Source: JBEEJZ01 sp046046915
Lineage (GTDB): Bacteria > Pseudomonadota > Gammaproteobacteria > Burkholderiales > Burkholderiaceae_C
Assembly (NCBI GenBank): GCA_046046915.1
Contig: JBJOIT010000063.1
Coordinates: forward strand, 1-14,051
Reading direction: 5' to 3'
DNA length: 14,051 bases
Of the stretch, positions 13,509-14,051 are shown one piece after another. The notes under the pieces were generated by a model. The model saw only the letters and a list, made by a program, of their open reading frames with translations, was not told the DNA's origin and ran no database searches. The position numbers and the translations under genes were made by a program. Position 1 is the stretch's first letter, and each line of letters starts with the position of its first letter.

Positions 13509-14051
13509 TGCCGATCCGAGTTCGGCGGCCAATTCTTTTCTGTACTTGTTGAGGTCTTGCACCGTGGCAAAGCTGCGGTTCAGCAAGAGGCCCATGTTGT
13601 GCAGGATACGGTCCACCACCCGGCTTTCCCACACCGCATCAAATTGAATCTGCTGGTCCAGCCAGTGTTCCAACCAATTCGGGTTGGGCAATCGGCTTTG
13701 CACCGTGTCGCGGGGGTACAGCGTTTTGTTCACATGCAAATTGGTGGGATGCAGCGCTTGCGCCGTGCGCCGGGCGCTGGCCATGAGCACGCCCACCTTG
13801 GCAAAGGCCGCCTTGGCCTCCAAGCCGACATTGCCGATGGCCCGACGCATGTAACGCAAATAGGCTCCGCCGTGACGGGCCTCGTCCTGGCTGAGCGTGG
13901 TGTAGATGTGCTTGATGACCGGCTCGGTGTGCCACTCGCTGGCGCGGCGGTACCAGTGGTTGAGGCGGATTTCGCCGCAAAAGTGCAGCATCAGGGTCTC
14001 CAGTGGCGGCGCGGGGTCGAACTCGAAACGCACGTCGTGCAGTTCCTGCTC
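13491..14051 (-). CDS. Ferritin-like di-iron protein, partial (start beyond window)
   Basis: The frame is open to the right edge and continues past it, with EQELHD read before a GTG at 14033, so the true start lies outside. The visible 187 residues are helical and contain EIRLNHWYRR and an ExxH motif in SQDEARHGGAYLRYM, the arrangement of carboxylate and histidine ligands found in ferritin-like di-iron proteins, including the acyl-ACP desaturase branch. The C-terminal part has no motif that I can assign. Its 3' end overlaps the end of the HD-GYP gene by 18 bp in convergent orientation. The enzymatic role is not resolvable from this part. Confidence 0.75.
   Translation of the reverse strand, partial: EQELHDVRFEFDPAPPLETLMLHFCGEIRLNHWYRRASEWHTEPVIKHIYTTLSQDEARHGGAYLRYMRRAIGNVGLEAKAAFAKVGVLMASARRTAQALHPTNLHVNKTLYPRDTVQSRLPNPNWLEHWLDQQIQFDAVWESRVVDRILHNMGLLLNRSFATVQDLNKYRKELAAELGSASAKPA

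Noticed and set aside
1..14051. CRISPR array, tRNA, rRNA or replication origin
   Set aside because: No regularly spaced repeats, cloverleaf-like sequence, rRNA segments or iterons were seen.

Overview
The window is high-GC DNA of betaproteobacterial type, most like the Burkholderiales/Comamonadaceae. The evidence is G+C-rich codon use throughout the main genes, the style of the LacI, HD-GYP and ferritin-like proteins, and a PemK/MazF-type toxin-antitoxin pair. The organism assignment is an inference from protein style and not from a marker gene.

Layout. Positions 1-690 hold no convincing gene but contain strong inverted repeats and hairpins that look like a structured or mobile-element remnant. 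Positions 746-1290 hold a two-gene toxin-antitoxin module behind a palindromic operator-promoter. Positions 1291-1852 are decayed sequence ending in the C-terminal remnant of a flavin-reductase-like gene with an internal stop. A LacI-family repressor lies on the minus strand (1874-2893). A 362-bp divergent control region follows, with three CCTAGG boxes, a plausible promoter and two identical 20-bp palindromic operator candidates 101 bp apart.

The core is a plus-strand operon (3256-9679): periplasmic sugar-binding protein, two membrane permeases, a cytoplasmic GH2 glycosidase and the transporter ATPase. This is the gene order of the Agrobacterium lactose operon lacEFGZK. Directly behind it is a stub of a GH36 alpha-galactosidase, cut after about 39 codons by an AT-rich scar (about 9808-9875), and then galT and galK. 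Together the genes describe uptake of a beta-galactoside (lactose or a related oligosaccharide), intracellular hydrolysis, and entry of galactose into the Leloir pathway. galE and galM are not in the window. The LacI-family protein is the likely local repressor.

The right end is ordinary chromosome: a degenerate HD-GYP protein (12258-13508), probably inactive as a phosphodiesterase and possibly read from a leaderless transcript. It converges with, and overlaps by 18 bp, a ferritin-like di-iron protein on the minus strand that runs off the window.

I did not find a clearly new system. The points most worth a second look are the twin operators, the hairpin between the binding-protein and permease genes, the alpha-galactosidase deletion scar, a 17-bp exact direct repeat near both ends of the sugar and toxin-antitoxin region, and the structured block at 410-570.
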